NCBI RefSeq assembly: GCF_000186865.1
Contig: NW_008705565.1
Location: 959,839 to 1,023,838 of the forward strand
DNA from: Aureococcus anophagefferens
Lineage: Eukaryota > Sar > Pelagophyceae > Pelagomonadales > Pelagomonadaceae
Direction of reading: 5' to 3'
DNA: 64,000 bases
The position numbers and the translations under genes are program-made. Within the stretch, counting starts at the first letter, position 1; every line of letters starts with the position of its first letter. Under the pieces are notes generated by a model. The model saw only the letters and a program-made list of their open reading frames with translations. It did no database searches and was not told where the DNA came from. This document shows positions 14,043-22,181 of the stretch, piece after piece.

Positions 14043-14607
14043 GGGCGAATCGGGGCCGTCGCGGCCGCAGACCGCGGGCAGCGGCGCGGAGAAGAACAAG
14101 AGCGACAAGGGGTCGCGGCCGTCGACGGCGGCGGACACGACGCGGCCGTCGACGGCGGCGGAGCCCATGCCCCTCGAGAAGGCCAATTTGACGCTGCACG
14201 TCGCGGGCGTCGTCCTCGAGGGCGCGCGCTGGGACGCGGACGCGCGGGGCCTCGCGGACGTCGACCGGCCGGACCAGCCCTTCTCGAAGCTGCCGCCCTT
14301 GGCCTTTGAGCCTCTCGCGGACGCGAGCTTCTCCGACGTCGACGACGCGCCGTTGCGCCAGTTCCGGCCGGGCGTCTACCGCTGCCCCATCTACGCGACG
14401 ACGCTCCGGTCGCGGCAGCCCCTCTTCTGGGTCTACCTCGACTCGAAGCGGCCGTCGACGCCGCGCGCGCTCCTCCCGAGCGAGGCCGTCACGCGCCAGG
14501 AGCGCGCCGCGACGCACATCCTCGACCAGGAATTCTGGACCCTGCGCGGCGTCGCCGCCGTGCTCGCCGTGCCCGAGGGCGCGAGCGCGCCCGCGGACTA
14601 CGACTAA
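1..14607 (+). CDS. Divergent dynein heavy chain (5' partial, three exons in window)
   Basis: Dynein heavy chains are AAA+ motors that move along microtubules. The frame is open from base 3 at the window edge, so the N-terminal tail is missing. Exons are 3-7823, 8024-10234 and 10435-14607 (about 4,734 residues here), joined across two introners. The linker is recognisable (ARRLSFARLFFIPERELLDL near 2010). AAA1 has a P-loop GPPGGGKS (about 3066), but the usual Walker B FDEFNR reads LDGLGA. AAA2 has GPPGVGKS (about 4320) and the family pattern VLDGPLHSSWADGL. AAA3 has lost its P-loop (about 5510). AAA4 has GPGASGRR (about 7297) and NSGE. AAA5 (9600-9860), AAA6 (LLQQCEL, about 12150) and the C-terminal domain follow. 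The stalk (8770-9260) is far too short to hold a microtubule-binding domain. Long acidic low-complexity inserts separate AAA3 from AAA4 and lie near the C-terminus. The family call is secure. Motor function is doubtful; a DNHD1-like structural role is one possibility. Confidence 0.9.
7824..8023 (+). mobile_element. Introner element 1: 200-nt phase-0 GT-AG intron in the dynein gene
   Basis: A 192-bp element (7832-8023) is flanked by a perfect 8-bp duplication, GTCGGCGA (7824-7831 and 8024-8031). Its ends are inverted repeats: left CGGGGCAGCACAAG, right CTTGTGCTGCCCAG. The intron starts at the GT of the left duplication and ends at the AG that closes the element. Removing 7824-8023 restores ...DTK|VGDSK... 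with no change to the reading frame. About 90% of the body matches two other copies in this window (10243 and 41907). This is the arrangement of DNA-transposon-derived introners, in which the element brings one splice site and the target duplication supplies the other. Confidence 0.93.
10235..10434 (+). mobile_element. Introner element 2: 200-nt phase-0 GC-AG intron in the dynein gene
   Basis: Second copy of the family, in the same orientation as copy 1. The target duplication is GCGGGGAA (10235-10242 and 10435-10442) and the element is 10243-10434. The left end is CGGGGCAGCACAAG; the right end has diverged to CTTTTGCCGCCCAG. Because the duplication begins with GC, the inferred intron is GC-AG. 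Splicing joins ...SIARL|AGKRA... in frame, consistent with the dynein AAA5-AAA6 region. No alternative GT donor nearby keeps the frame as neatly. Confidence 0.9.
13989..14043 (+). repeat. GAC/GGC trinucleotide tract coding poly-Asp in the dynein C-terminal domain
   Basis: A run of GAC codons broken by GGC encodes an Asp/Gly stretch. It is followed by a Ser/Pro/Thr-rich linker containing two near-identical RPSTAA segments. It sits inside the dynein C-terminal domain and looks like an expanded surface loop. Confidence 0.8.
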
Positions 14608-14692
14608 TCCGACCGTTACCGATCCCTGGGGGCTTTTGTCCGAGTCGTCGGAGTCGCCAGCCATGGGGTGTCGTCGGCGCGGCCCCGCGCGC

Positions 14693-16030
14693 TCAGAAGG
14701 GGCGGCCGAGGAGCCGGTCGAGCTCGCCCCAGTCGATGCCGACGAGGCAGGGCCCCGCGCCGGGGTTCGGGTTCGCGTCGAGCGGGTGGTCGATGAAGAC
14801 GTTCTGCGACGGCGGGAGCACGCGGCCCGGGGGCTTGGGCGCCTTCGGGCCGCGGCTCGCCGGCCGGGGCGCCGCCGCCGCCGGCGCGGCGGTCGCGGCC
14901 GCGTCGATGCGCGGCGCGTAGGAGCCCTTGGCGCGCGCGAGGCGGTCCTTCCAGTCCTGGGCGACGGTGAAGCGGGCCTCGCCGAAGCCCTTGCCCGTGC
15001 GCGCGCCGCTCGCCTTCTTCGACGCCTCGCGCGCGTCGACGTGGGGCCGCGGCGCCGCGCGGCGCGGCGGCTGCGACCCGCCGTACTGGCCGAAGTCGCC
15101 GCCGAAGCCGCCGTAGTCCGGCGCGTCGAGGCCGTACTGGGGCCGGCCCTGGGGCTGGCGCGGGGCCTGGCGGCCGTAGTTGGGCTCGTAGAAGCCGCGC
15201 TGCGGCGGCTGCTGGGGCTGCTGGGGCTGCTCGCCGTACTTGGCCTGGACGGCCTCGGCCGCCATGACGTCGAACTCGTCCGCCTTGAACCGGAGGACCT
15301 CGTGCGACGCCGCGAGGAAGTCGTAGAAGGCGTCCTCGCGCAGCGCCATGCCCAGGCCCGTGCGGAGCTGCTTCGCCGAGGACCGCACGGTGCCCGGCGC
15401 CATCGTCGCCGCCGCGGCCTCCAGCAGACGCGGCGTCTGCTCGTCGACCCACTTCTTGCCGCGGCCCCGGCGCGCGCCGACCTTGTCGAAGAGCTTGATG
15501 ATGAGCGCCGTCGCGATGGTGCCCGCCGTCGAGCAGCAGTTCCAGAGCGTCGCCGCCGTCTCCTGGAGCGCCATGAACGAGCTCGCGAACTCCGCGTCCT
15601 CGGCCTCGGCCTTGAGCCGCGCCTCGCGCTGCGCGTCCGTCTCCGCGGGCTCCTCGGGCTCGCCCTTGCTCTCCTCGAAGCCGTAGTCGTCGTCGTAGTC
15701 GTCGCCGCCCTTGGACTCCTCGACGCCGCCCTTGGGCCGCGGGGGCGGCCGCTCGGGTTCCGGGAAGTACTCGTCGTCGCTGCCGTCGTCGTACGCGTAG
15801 CCGTCGTCGCTGCCGTCGTCGCTGCCGCCGCCGCCGTCGTCGCTGCCCCGGCAGTCGAGCATGGCCCGGGCGAGGGCCAGGCCCTCGGCGTCGCAGGTCG
15901 ACAGGTCGCTGAGCTGCTGCAGGAACTCGTCGGCCGTGCCCTGGGCGCTGATGGTCGTGAGCATCTCGATGCGCGCGTCCGTGTCCCGGCACACGGCGAA
16001 GTCGACGGGCGCGTTCTGGACCATGGTCAT
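14693..16030 (-). CDS. Hypothetical acidic, Gln/Pro-rich protein
   Basis: Not recognised. The protein has 445 residues if the first ATG (at 16030) is used; a second in-frame ATG lies two codons later. Residues about 60-130 are very acidic (Asp/Gly/Ser, then Glu/Pro/Lys). A central, probably helical block (about 145-260, around TLWNCCSTAGTIATALIIKLF) is the only part that looks like an ordered fold. After it comes a Gln-, Pro-, Gly- and Tyr-rich low-complexity segment, a Pro/Ala linker and a conserved-looking end, GIDWGELDRLLGRPF. No signal peptide or clear membrane span is visible. The gene is convergent with the dynein gene (85 bp apart) and divergent from the dynamin gene. The long clean frame and codon bias support a real gene, possibly lineage-specific. 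Confidence 0.7.
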   Translation of the reverse strand: MTMVQNAPVDFAVCRDTDARIEMLTTISAQGTADEFLQQLSDLSTCDAEGLALARAMLDCRGSDDGGGGSDDGSDDGYAYDDGSDDEYFPEPERPPPRPKGGVEESKGGDDYDDDYGFEESKGEPEEPAETDAQREARLKAEAEDAEFASSFMALQETAATLWNCCSTAGTIATALIIKLFDKVGARRGRGKKWVDEQTPRLLEAAAATMAPGTVRSSAKQLRTGLGMALREDAFYDFLAASHEVLRFKADEFDVMAAEAVQAKYGEQPQQPQQPPQRGFYEPNYGRQAPRQPQGRPQYGLDAPDYGGFGGDFGQYGGSQPPRRAAPRPHVDAREASKKASGARTGKGFGEARFTVAQDWKDRLARAKGSYAPRIDAAATAAPAAAAPRPASRGPKAPKPPGRVLPPSQNVFIDHPLDANPNPGAGPCLVGIDWGELDRLLGRPF

Positions 16031-16352
16031 GGTAGGCAACAGTTACTTCTCGTCGCTGGCACGGCACGGCCCGGGCTGCTTGGCCCACAAACTCCGGGCG
16101 AGGGTCGGGGGTCGACGGCCGGCGACGTCGGCCTTTTCGGCGTCGGCGGTAGAGAGAAGTTGTCTATCGTCGTCGCTGGCACGGGCTGCTTGGCAAGCCG
16201 AGGGCAAAGGTGAAGAGGGGTCGGAGGAGCCGTCAACGCGGTGGTCGAGCAAAAAGCTCACGGTTGCAAACCTGTGCCCGCGCCGGCCTGTGCCCGCGCC
16301 GACGTCGCACCGACGCCCGCTCCGACGCGCCAACGCCCGCGCCGAGCTTACG
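16031..16352. promoter_or_regulatory. Divergent intergenic region with a repeated block
   Basis: This 322-bp space separates the start codons of the acidic hypothetical protein (minus) and the dynamin (plus), so it must hold both promoters. A block reading CGTCGCTGGCACGG followed by GGGCTGCTTGG occurs twice in direct orientation, near 16050-16083 and 16169-16193. No clear TATA box was seen. Whether the duplicated block is regulatory is inference. Confidence 0.4.
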
Positions 16353-18635
16353 ATGGGTGTCATCGATGCGTCGGTCGTCGACACGCTGGGCCAGCTCCAG
16401 GCCCTCGCGCTCACGCTCGGGAGCGCCGCCCTCGAGCTCCCGCAGATCGTCGTGCTCGGCTCGCAGTCGTCGGGCAAGTCGAGCGCCATCGAGGCGCTCG
16501 TGGGCCTGAGCTTCCTGCCGCGCGGGTCCGGCATCGTGACGCGGTGCCCCCTGCTGCTCCACCTGCGGCCGCGCGAGGCCGGCGACGGCCGGGGCGACTA
16601 CGCCGTCTTCGGCCACCGGACGGACGTGTTCCACGACTTCGACGCGGTCCGGCGCGAGATCGAGGACCGCACGGCGGCCGTCGCGGGGCCCGGCAAGGGC
16701 ATCTGCGGCACGCCCATCGTGCTCCGCGTCCACGCGTCCGGCGCGCCGGCGCTGACGCTCGTGGACCTGCCCGGCGTCACGAAGGTGCCCGTGCGCGGCC
16801 AGCCCGACGACATCGGCGACACGATCCGCGCGCTCTGCCAGGCCTTCGCGGCGAACCCGCGGTCCATCCTGCTCTGCGTGTCCGCGGCGACGCAGGACCT
16901 CGCGAACTCCGACGCGCTCCTGCTCGCGCGCGAGGCGGACCCCTCGGGCGCGCGGACCATCGGCGTCCTCACCAAGGTCGACGCGATGGAGGACGGCACG
17001 GACTGCGCGCCGACGCTCCGCAACGAGCTGCTGCCGCTCAAACTGGGCTACGTCGCCATCGTCTGCCGCGGCCAGCGGGACCTGGACCGGGGCCTGTCGT
17101 TAAGCGAGAGCCGCGCGAAGGAGCGCGCGTTCTTCGCGGCGAAACCGGCCTACGCCGACGTGCCCGCGGCGTGCGGCGTGCCGCGCCTCGCGGCGAAGCT
17201 GTCCGCGCTCCTCGTCGCGGCGACGGTCGACGCCGTGCCCGCGCTGCGCCGAGAGTGCGGCCGCCACCTCGCCATCGCCGAGGCCGAGGTGGCGCGGCTC
17301 GGGGGCGACGAGCCGGACGGCGGCGGCGACGCGGGCCGCGACTGCCTGGAGGCGGTGCTGGGCTACGCGCAGGCCTACGTGGCCCTCGTGCGCGACGGCG
17401 CCGCCGACGACGCCCTGGGCGCGCCGGGGAGCGCCGGGTCCGGCGCCGCGCGCGTCGCGTTCGTCTTCGAGCGCGTCTTCTCGGCGTCGCTCGAGAAGGT
17501 CGACGCGTTGGACGGCGTGAGCGACGACGACGTCCGCGACGCGCTCGCGGCGACGCGGGGCGCCGCGCCGGCGCTCTTCGCCCCGGAGAAGGCCTTCTAC
17601 TACGTCGTCCGCCAGCAGATCGGGCGCCTGCGGGAGCCGGGGCTCGCGTGCGTGGCGCTCGTCTGCGACGAGCTCGCGGCGTGCGCGCGGCGCGTCGGCG
17701 ACGCGGCGCCGCGGTGCGGCCCGCGGCGCGTCGCGGCGCGGCGCCTCGCGCGCGCGCCGAAGCTCAAGGCCGCGATCCTCGACGCCGTCGCGGGCGTCGT
17801 CGGCGCCGCGCGCGCGCCCGCGCTGGCGAAAGTCGAGGATCTCGTCGACATGGAGCTCGCGCACGTGAACACGCGCCACCCGGACTTCCGCTCGGCCCTC
17901 GGCGACTTCACGGTGTCCATCGGCGCCCTCGTCGGCGGCGGCGGCGGCTTCTCCGACGACGAGGACGAGGAAGCGGTGGAGGCGCCGCCGCCCGCCGCGG
18001 AGAAGACGCCCGACGCGCCGCGCGGCTGGTTCGGCGCGCTCACGGACGCGACGCCGCCCAAGCCGGCGCCGCGCCGCGACCGCCGCGAGTCCTTCGTGCT
18101 CCGCGACGCGCCGCGGCGCGGCGGCGCGCCGAAGCCGCGGCGGCCGAAGAAGCTCGACGCGTCCTCCGAAGTCGACGCCGTCAAGGCGCTCGTCCGCGCG
18201 TACTTCTCCGTCGTCCGCAAGACCTTCTGCGACCTCGTGCCCAAGATCGTCATGACCCACGTCGTCGGTAAGGTCGAGGCGACGCTCCAGACGACGCTCA
18301 TGGCCGACGTCTACGCGGGAGGGGACCACGCCGCGCTCCTCGCGGAGGACGGCGACGCGGCGGCCGCGCGCGCGCGGGCGCTCCAGGAGCGCGCGACGCT
18401 GCGCGGCGCCCTCGCGCTCCTCGACGCCGTCGAGCGCGCGCCGAAGACGCCGAAGCGCACGGAGGACAGCCTCGACGGCCTCGACGACGCGCCGAGCCCC
18501 GCGCTCCGCGAGGACCGGCGCAACACCATCACGGAGCGCCGCCGCAACCGGTCCCCGATGAAGGCCGCGAGCCCGGCGCCCCGCTTCGCGACGAGCCCGA
18601 CGCCCCGCTTCAAGGAGAACGCCCGCAAGTACTAG
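16353..18635 (+). CDS. Dynamin-family large GTPase
   Basis: Dynamins are GTPases that assemble into collars and cut or reshape membranes in vesicle traffic, organelle division and plastid or mitochondrial fission. The 760-residue protein starts at the first ATG giving MGVIDASVV. The GTPase domain has G1 GSQSSGKS (36-43), the G2 Thr in SGIVTRCP (about 63), G3 DLPG (138-141) and G4 TKVD (207-210). A helical middle region follows. An acidic/Pro-rich insert (about 530-600) sits where animal dynamins carry a PH domain, and a GTPase effector domain lies at about 610-700. The tail is basic and Ser/Thr-Pro-rich. Lack of a PH domain fits Vps1/DRP-type dynamins, but the subfamily cannot be assigned by eye. 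Confidence 0.9.
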   Translation: MGVIDASVVDTLGQLQALALTLGSAALELPQIVVLGSQSSGKSSAIEALVGLSFLPRGSGIVTRCPLLLHLRPREAGDGRGDYAVFGHRTDVFHDFDAVRREIEDRTAAVAGPGKGICGTPIVLRVHASGAPALTLVDLPGVTKVPVRGQPDDIGDTIRALCQAFAANPRSILLCVSAATQDLANSDALLLAREADPSGARTIGVLTKVDAMEDGTDCAPTLRNELLPLKLGYVAIVCRGQRDLDRGLSLSESRAKERAFFAAKPAYADVPAACGVPRLAAKLSALLVAATVDAVPALRRECGRHLAIAEAEVARLGGDEPDGGGDAGRDCLEAVLGYAQAYVALVRDGAADDALGAPGSAGSGAARVAFVFERVFSASLEKVDALDGVSDDDVRDALAATRGAAPALFAPEKAFYYVVRQQIGRLREPGLACVALVCDELAACARRVGDAAPRCGPRRVAARRLARAPKLKAAILDAVAGVVGAARAPALAKVEDLVDMELAHVNTRHPDFRSALGDFTVSIGALVGGGGGFSDDEDEEAVEAPPPAAEKTPDAPRGWFGALTDATPPKPAPRRDRRESFVLRDAPRRGGAPKPRRPKKLDASSEVDAVKALVRAYFSVVRKTFCDLVPKIVMTHVVGKVEATLQTTLMADVYAGGDHAALLAEDGDAAAARARALQERATLRGALALLDAVERAPKTPKRTEDSLDGLDDAPSPALREDRRNTITERRRNRSPMKAASPAPRFATSPTPRFKENARKY

Positions 18636-18649
18636 GCGTCTTACATAAC

Positions 18650-19417
18650 TCACGCCTCGCCGGGCTCCGGGTCCGCGTCCGCGCCGTCCAAAAAGTCCGT
18701 GAAGCACTTCATCTCCTCGGACGCGAGGCACGTGGCGAGCATGTAGAGGAAGGCGCCGCGGAAGACGAGCACCCAGAGCACGAACAGGCCCGGCAGCGAC
18801 AGGAACCACCACAGATTCGCGCGCCGCCAGAGCGCGGGCGCGACGGTCCGCTCGAGCTGGTCCTCGAGCTCGCCGACGGTGCCCAGGTTCATGACGGGCA
18901 CGTGCGCCCGCTGGAGCTTCGCGGCGAGGGGCATCTGCGCGTTGATCTTCGCCTTCGCGGCGGCCTCGTCGCAGCCGTCGCGCTCGACCAGACGCGCGAG
19001 CTGCTGGTCGCTGGAAGTACCGACGACGACGTAGCTCGCGCAGATGCTCGAGAGGCCCGCGGTCTCGAAGAGCAGCGGCGCGTCGAGGACGACGAGCCGC
19101 GTGCCCGCGAGGAAGTGGCCGAGGAGCTCGAGGCCCATCGCGCGCAAGATGTGGCCGCGCATCAGGACGTTCAGCTTCCTGCGCTGCGCGGCGTCGTTGA
19201 AGATGAGCGAGCCGAGCTTGCCGCGGTCGAGGCAGCCGTCGGCGTCGACGACGCCGGGGAAGCTGCGCCCGAGCTCGTAGACGACGCGCGTCCGGGGCTT
19301 TTGCAGGCGCCGCACGATCTCGTCGAGGTCCACGACGGCGATCTCCTGCCTGCGCAGCCAGGCGCTCACCGTCGACTTGCCGCAGGCGATGCCGCCGGTC
19401 AAGCCGACTATCTTCAT
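18650..19417 (-). CDS. coaE: Dephospho-CoA kinase with C-terminal membrane segment
   Basis: Dephospho-CoA kinase phosphorylates the 3'-hydroxyl of the ribose in dephospho-CoA, the last step of coenzyme A synthesis. The 255-residue protein starts MKIVGLTGGIACGKSTVSAW, with the P-loop GGIACGKS at the very N-terminus as usual for the family. The substrate Asp region (VVDLDEIV) and the lid segment (RLVERDGCDEAAAKAKINAQ) are present. The catalytic domain ends near residue 200. A strongly hydrophobic stretch follows (about 206-235, around WWFLSLPGLFVLWVLVF), suggesting a C-terminal membrane anchor that bacterial CoaE lacks. The 3' end lies 15 bp from the end of the convergent dynamin gene, so the two transcripts probably overlap in their UTRs. 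Confidence 0.9.
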   Translation of the reverse strand: MKIVGLTGGIACGKSTVSAWLRRQEIAVVDLDEIVRRLQKPRTRVVYELGRSFPGVVDADGCLDRGKLGSLIFNDAAQRRKLNVLMRGHILRAMGLELLGHFLAGTRLVVLDAPLLFETAGLSSICASYVVVGTSSDQQLARLVERDGCDEAAAKAKINAQMPLAAKLQRAHVPVMNLGTVGELEDQLERTVAPALWRRANLWWFLSLPGLFVLWVLVFRGAFLYMLATCLASEEMKCFTDFLDGADADPEPGEA

Positions 19418-19590
19418 TGCGGTGTTGTGCGCGGCGGCGACGGCACAGTGTGTCGAGCTTGCGATGCTGTGGCAAAAATTGGCAAAATGTTTCGAGGTGA
19501 ACCATAAATAAGCAGCCCAAGTTTACCTGGGTCGGCCTCGTCCTGGACGCTGTACACTGCGCCGAGGGTCCGCTACCGGGGCTCGAATCG
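19418..19590. promoter_or_regulatory. Divergent promoter region with TATA-like AT patch
   Basis: A short space between the divergent CoaE and MYND genes. A patch near 19470-19510 is AT-rich against its surroundings. It contains ATTGGCAAAATG after a similar GGCAAAAATTGG, and CCATAAATAAGC about 85 bp before the MYND ATG, a plausible TATA-like element for that gene. No functional evidence beyond position and composition. Confidence 0.35.
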
Positions 19591-20316
19591 ATGGCGATTC
19601 CCCTGGGCGACATTACCAAGGCCATGGAGAAGTCCCTCGAGCGGCGCGCGTGCGATTTGTGCGCGCAGCAATCGCCGCTCACGGTCAAACCGCTCCAACT
19701 CTGCGGTCGCTGCGGCGGTCGTCGATATTGCTCTGTCGAGTGTCAACGCATGGATTGGCCGCGGCACAAAGCCCGGTGCGCCAAGCGCCCCTCGGCTGGC
19801 CCGAACAAGGAGCCCCTGCGCACGAAGGCCGACCGTGACCACGACGCGAAGGTGCGCGCCGACGAACAGGCGATGGCGATGGAAAGTCTGCGCTCTAAGC
19901 GGCCCAGTGACGTCAACCATCTAGGATGCCTAGCGACCAACAATATGGCAGCATATATCAGCGACGAGAATCCGACGCCCATGGGGATTAAGGCCCTGGC
20001 CGGGACTGGCCTCCGCGAACGAGTCGCGTCAGGCGAGCTGAGCAGCGCTGGGCTTGGCGCCCATCTTTACTGTGCTCGATCGAGGTTTGTCCATGAGACT
20101 TTCATCGGTGTCGTGCAGTTGATGGATCAGCATCGCGCAGGCGCGCACGTGACCTTTTACCTCATGATGTTTGCCCGCAACGAACCCAGTTGGACCCGGG
20201 AGTACGCCGCTTTGACGGCTCTCTTCAATCGCGCGATGGCGGGGGAGGTACCGGGGTGCCGCGAGTTGGTTTTGCAACTCTTGCGCTCTCGCGTACGCAC
20301 GCCTCCCGCCCCCTAA
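19591..20316 (+). CDS. MYND zinc-finger protein
   Basis: MYND fingers bind two zinc ions and usually mediate protein-protein contact. The 241-residue protein has the full ligand set near its N-terminus: C21, C24, C38, C41, C47, C51, H59 and C63, in the order CDLC...CGRC...YCSVEC...H...C. The rest (about 75-241) shows no domain I recognise; it has short helices and no SET motifs, so it is not an obvious SMYD methyltransferase. Codon usage and GC content are clearly lower than in the flanking genes (for example the AT-containing stretch 19915-19975), which could mean a younger or transferred gene or one under different expression constraint. The ATG at 19591 precedes the finger by 20 codons and is the natural start. 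Confidence 0.8.
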   Translation: MAIPLGDITKAMEKSLERRACDLCAQQSPLTVKPLQLCGRCGGRRYCSVECQRMDWPRHKARCAKRPSAGPNKEPLRTKADRDHDAKVRADEQAMAMESLRSKRPSDVNHLGCLATNNMAAYISDENPTPMGIKALAGTGLRERVASGELSSAGLGAHLYCARSRFVHETFIGVVQLMDQHRAGAHVTFYLMMFARNEPSWTREYAALTALFNRAMAGEVPGCRELVLQLLRSRVRTPPAP

Positions 20317-20416
20317 CACCCGAGGTCTCCTGTACAGTTAAGCTGGGGGAGCGCGCGGCGGCCCGGGGCGTCCGGCGCGCGGTCCCGCGGTCGATGGTCG
20401 ATCGGAGGGCGCGGAA

Positions 20417-22003
20417 TCACCGGGCCTTGACCTGCTCCGCCGCGGCCTTGTCGATGTTGCACTTGTCCATGAAGAAGCAGTCGTGGATGAGCTTCAGCGC
20501 GCGGTCGGCGTCCGCGTCGAGGAGCACGAGCGAGATGTTGACCTTCGACGCGCCCTGGCTGAGCATCTCCACGGCGATGCCGTTGGAGAAGAGGACCATG
20601 AAGACCTTGGCCAGCAGCTCCGTGGACCGCGTGACGTCGGCGATGAAGGAGACGATGGCGCGGTCGCGCTTGACGTCGACGTAGGCGATCTCCTCGAGCT
20701 GCGCGCGGCCGTCGCGCGACAGGTCGCCGCCCTTGCGCTCGAGCGTCAGGGACACGGAGACCTCGGACGTCGCGACGACGTCGACGGAGACGCCGTCGGC
20801 CTCGAAGACGTCGAAGATGCGCTTGAGGAAGCCCGCCTGGCCGAGCATGCGCGTGGAGGAGACGTCGACGAGCGTCACGGACCGCTTCGACGTGAGCGCG
20901 GTGAGGAGCGGCGCCTCGGCGCCGGCCTTGCGCCGCGCGGCGGCGATGGTCGCCTCGTCGCCGATGAGCGTGCCCTCGTGGGCCGGGTTGTAGGAGTTCT
21001 TGACGCGCACGGGCACGCAGGCCTTGGACGCCGGCAGCATCGAGATCGGGTGGAGCACCTGCGCGCCAAAGTAGGCGAGCTCCGCCGCCTCCTCGTAGGT
21101 CACGTAGGGCACGGGCACGGCCTCGGGGATGACGCGCGGGTCCGCGGACATCATGCCGTCGACGTCCTTCCAGACCTGGACCTCGGCGTAGAAGTCGCGC
21201 TCGGGCTCGTGCCGGAAGCACGCGCCGAGCACCGTCGCCGTCAGGTCCGAGCCGCCGCGGCCCAGGGTCGTCACGCGGCCCTCGGCGTCCTTGCCGATGT
21301 AGCCCGTGACCACGGGCACCTCGTCGCGGTCCCGGACCATGGACCGCAGGCATTTCGCCATGTCGGGGTAGCAGCCCTCGTCGACGGTCGCCTCGCCGAA
21401 GGCGCCCGTGGTCCGCAGCCCGAGCTTCCAGGACTCGCAGGGCACGGCCTTGATGCCGTGGGCCTCGACGAGCTGCGCCGCCAAAATCCGCGAGCTCATG
21501 CGCTCGCCGTACGACACGAGCAAATCCTTCGTCCGCGGCGTGAGCTCGCGGACCATGGACACGCCGTCGAGCAGGGACTCGAGCTCGCGGAGCAGGGCGC
21601 GCACCTCGTAGCCGCAGGACGCCGGCAGCGCCAACGCGTCGAGCGTCTCGAGGTGGAGCGCGCGCAGGTGGTCGATGCGCACGCGGCCCTCCGCGAGCGC
21701 CTGCCGCCCGGCGGCCTCGATCTCGTTCGTCGTCTTCCCCATGGCGCTGAGCACGATCGTCGGCACGATGCCCTCGTCCATGCGATCTGCGATGAGCTTC
21801 GCCACGTGCTCGATGCGCTCCGCGTTGGGGACGCTGGACCCGCCAAATTTCATAACGACCCGATTCTTGCTCGCCGCGGCGGCGGCGGCGCGGGCTTCGG
21901 CCCAGTCCCCGGCGGCATTTAAAACACGGTTCGTCCGGATGGACGTCACGGGACCGCGCAGCGCGCTGGCGACCCCGACGAGGAGGATTTTAAGTCGCCA
22001 CAT
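20417..22003 (-). CDS. lysC: Aspartate kinase (monofunctional, probably plastid)
   Basis: Aspartate kinase converts L-aspartate and ATP to 4-aspartyl phosphate, the entry step to lysine, threonine and methionine. The 528-residue protein has KFGGSS at 52-57, the substrate-binding SYGERMSS region, the GRGGSDLTAT motif and, at the C-terminus, two ACT domains (about 380-525; SVTLVDVSS and KVNISLVLLD) that normally bind inhibitory lysine. No homoserine dehydrogenase is fused. The N-terminus (MWRLKILLVGVASALRG) looks like a signal peptide ending in an ASAL-type site, the pattern of heterokont plastid presequences, so plastid import is likely. LL-diaminopimelate aminotransferase, a later step toward lysine, lies 2.4 kb beyond its 5' end. 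Feedback control by lysine through the ACT pair is expected from the family. Confidence 0.94.
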   Translation of the reverse strand: MWRLKILLVGVASALRGPVTSIRTNRVLNAAGDWAEARAAAAAASKNRVVMKFGGSSVPNAERIEHVAKLIADRMDEGIVPTIVLSAMGKTTNEIEAAGRQALAEGRVRIDHLRALHLETLDALALPASCGYEVRALLRELESLLDGVSMVRELTPRTKDLLVSYGERMSSRILAAQLVEAHGIKAVPCESWKLGLRTTGAFGEATVDEGCYPDMAKCLRSMVRDRDEVPVVTGYIGKDAEGRVTTLGRGGSDLTATVLGACFRHEPERDFYAEVQVWKDVDGMMSADPRVIPEAVPVPYVTYEEAAELAYFGAQVLHPISMLPASKACVPVRVKNSYNPAHEGTLIGDEATIAAARRKAGAEAPLLTALTSKRSVTLVDVSSTRMLGQAGFLKRIFDVFEADGVSVDVVATSEVSVSLTLERKGGDLSRDGRAQLEEIAYVDVKRDRAIVSFIADVTRSTELLAKVFMVLFSNGIAVEMLSQGASKVNISLVLLDADADRALKLIHDCFFMDKCNIDKAAAEQVKAR

Positions 22004-22181
22004 CTCCTGCCACAGAGGAAGTCGTCGTTGAACCGTCTAGCCTCCCTCTTCGCTATTCGAGTTATTCGCATCATCGTGTCCGCCGTACGCGTCCGCGGCG
22101 CCCCTAAGCCTGGTTCCTCCCTAGCGCCCTCGCATCGCAGTCCTATCCGAATCAGCGCCCAAAAAACAGGAGCACCAGACC

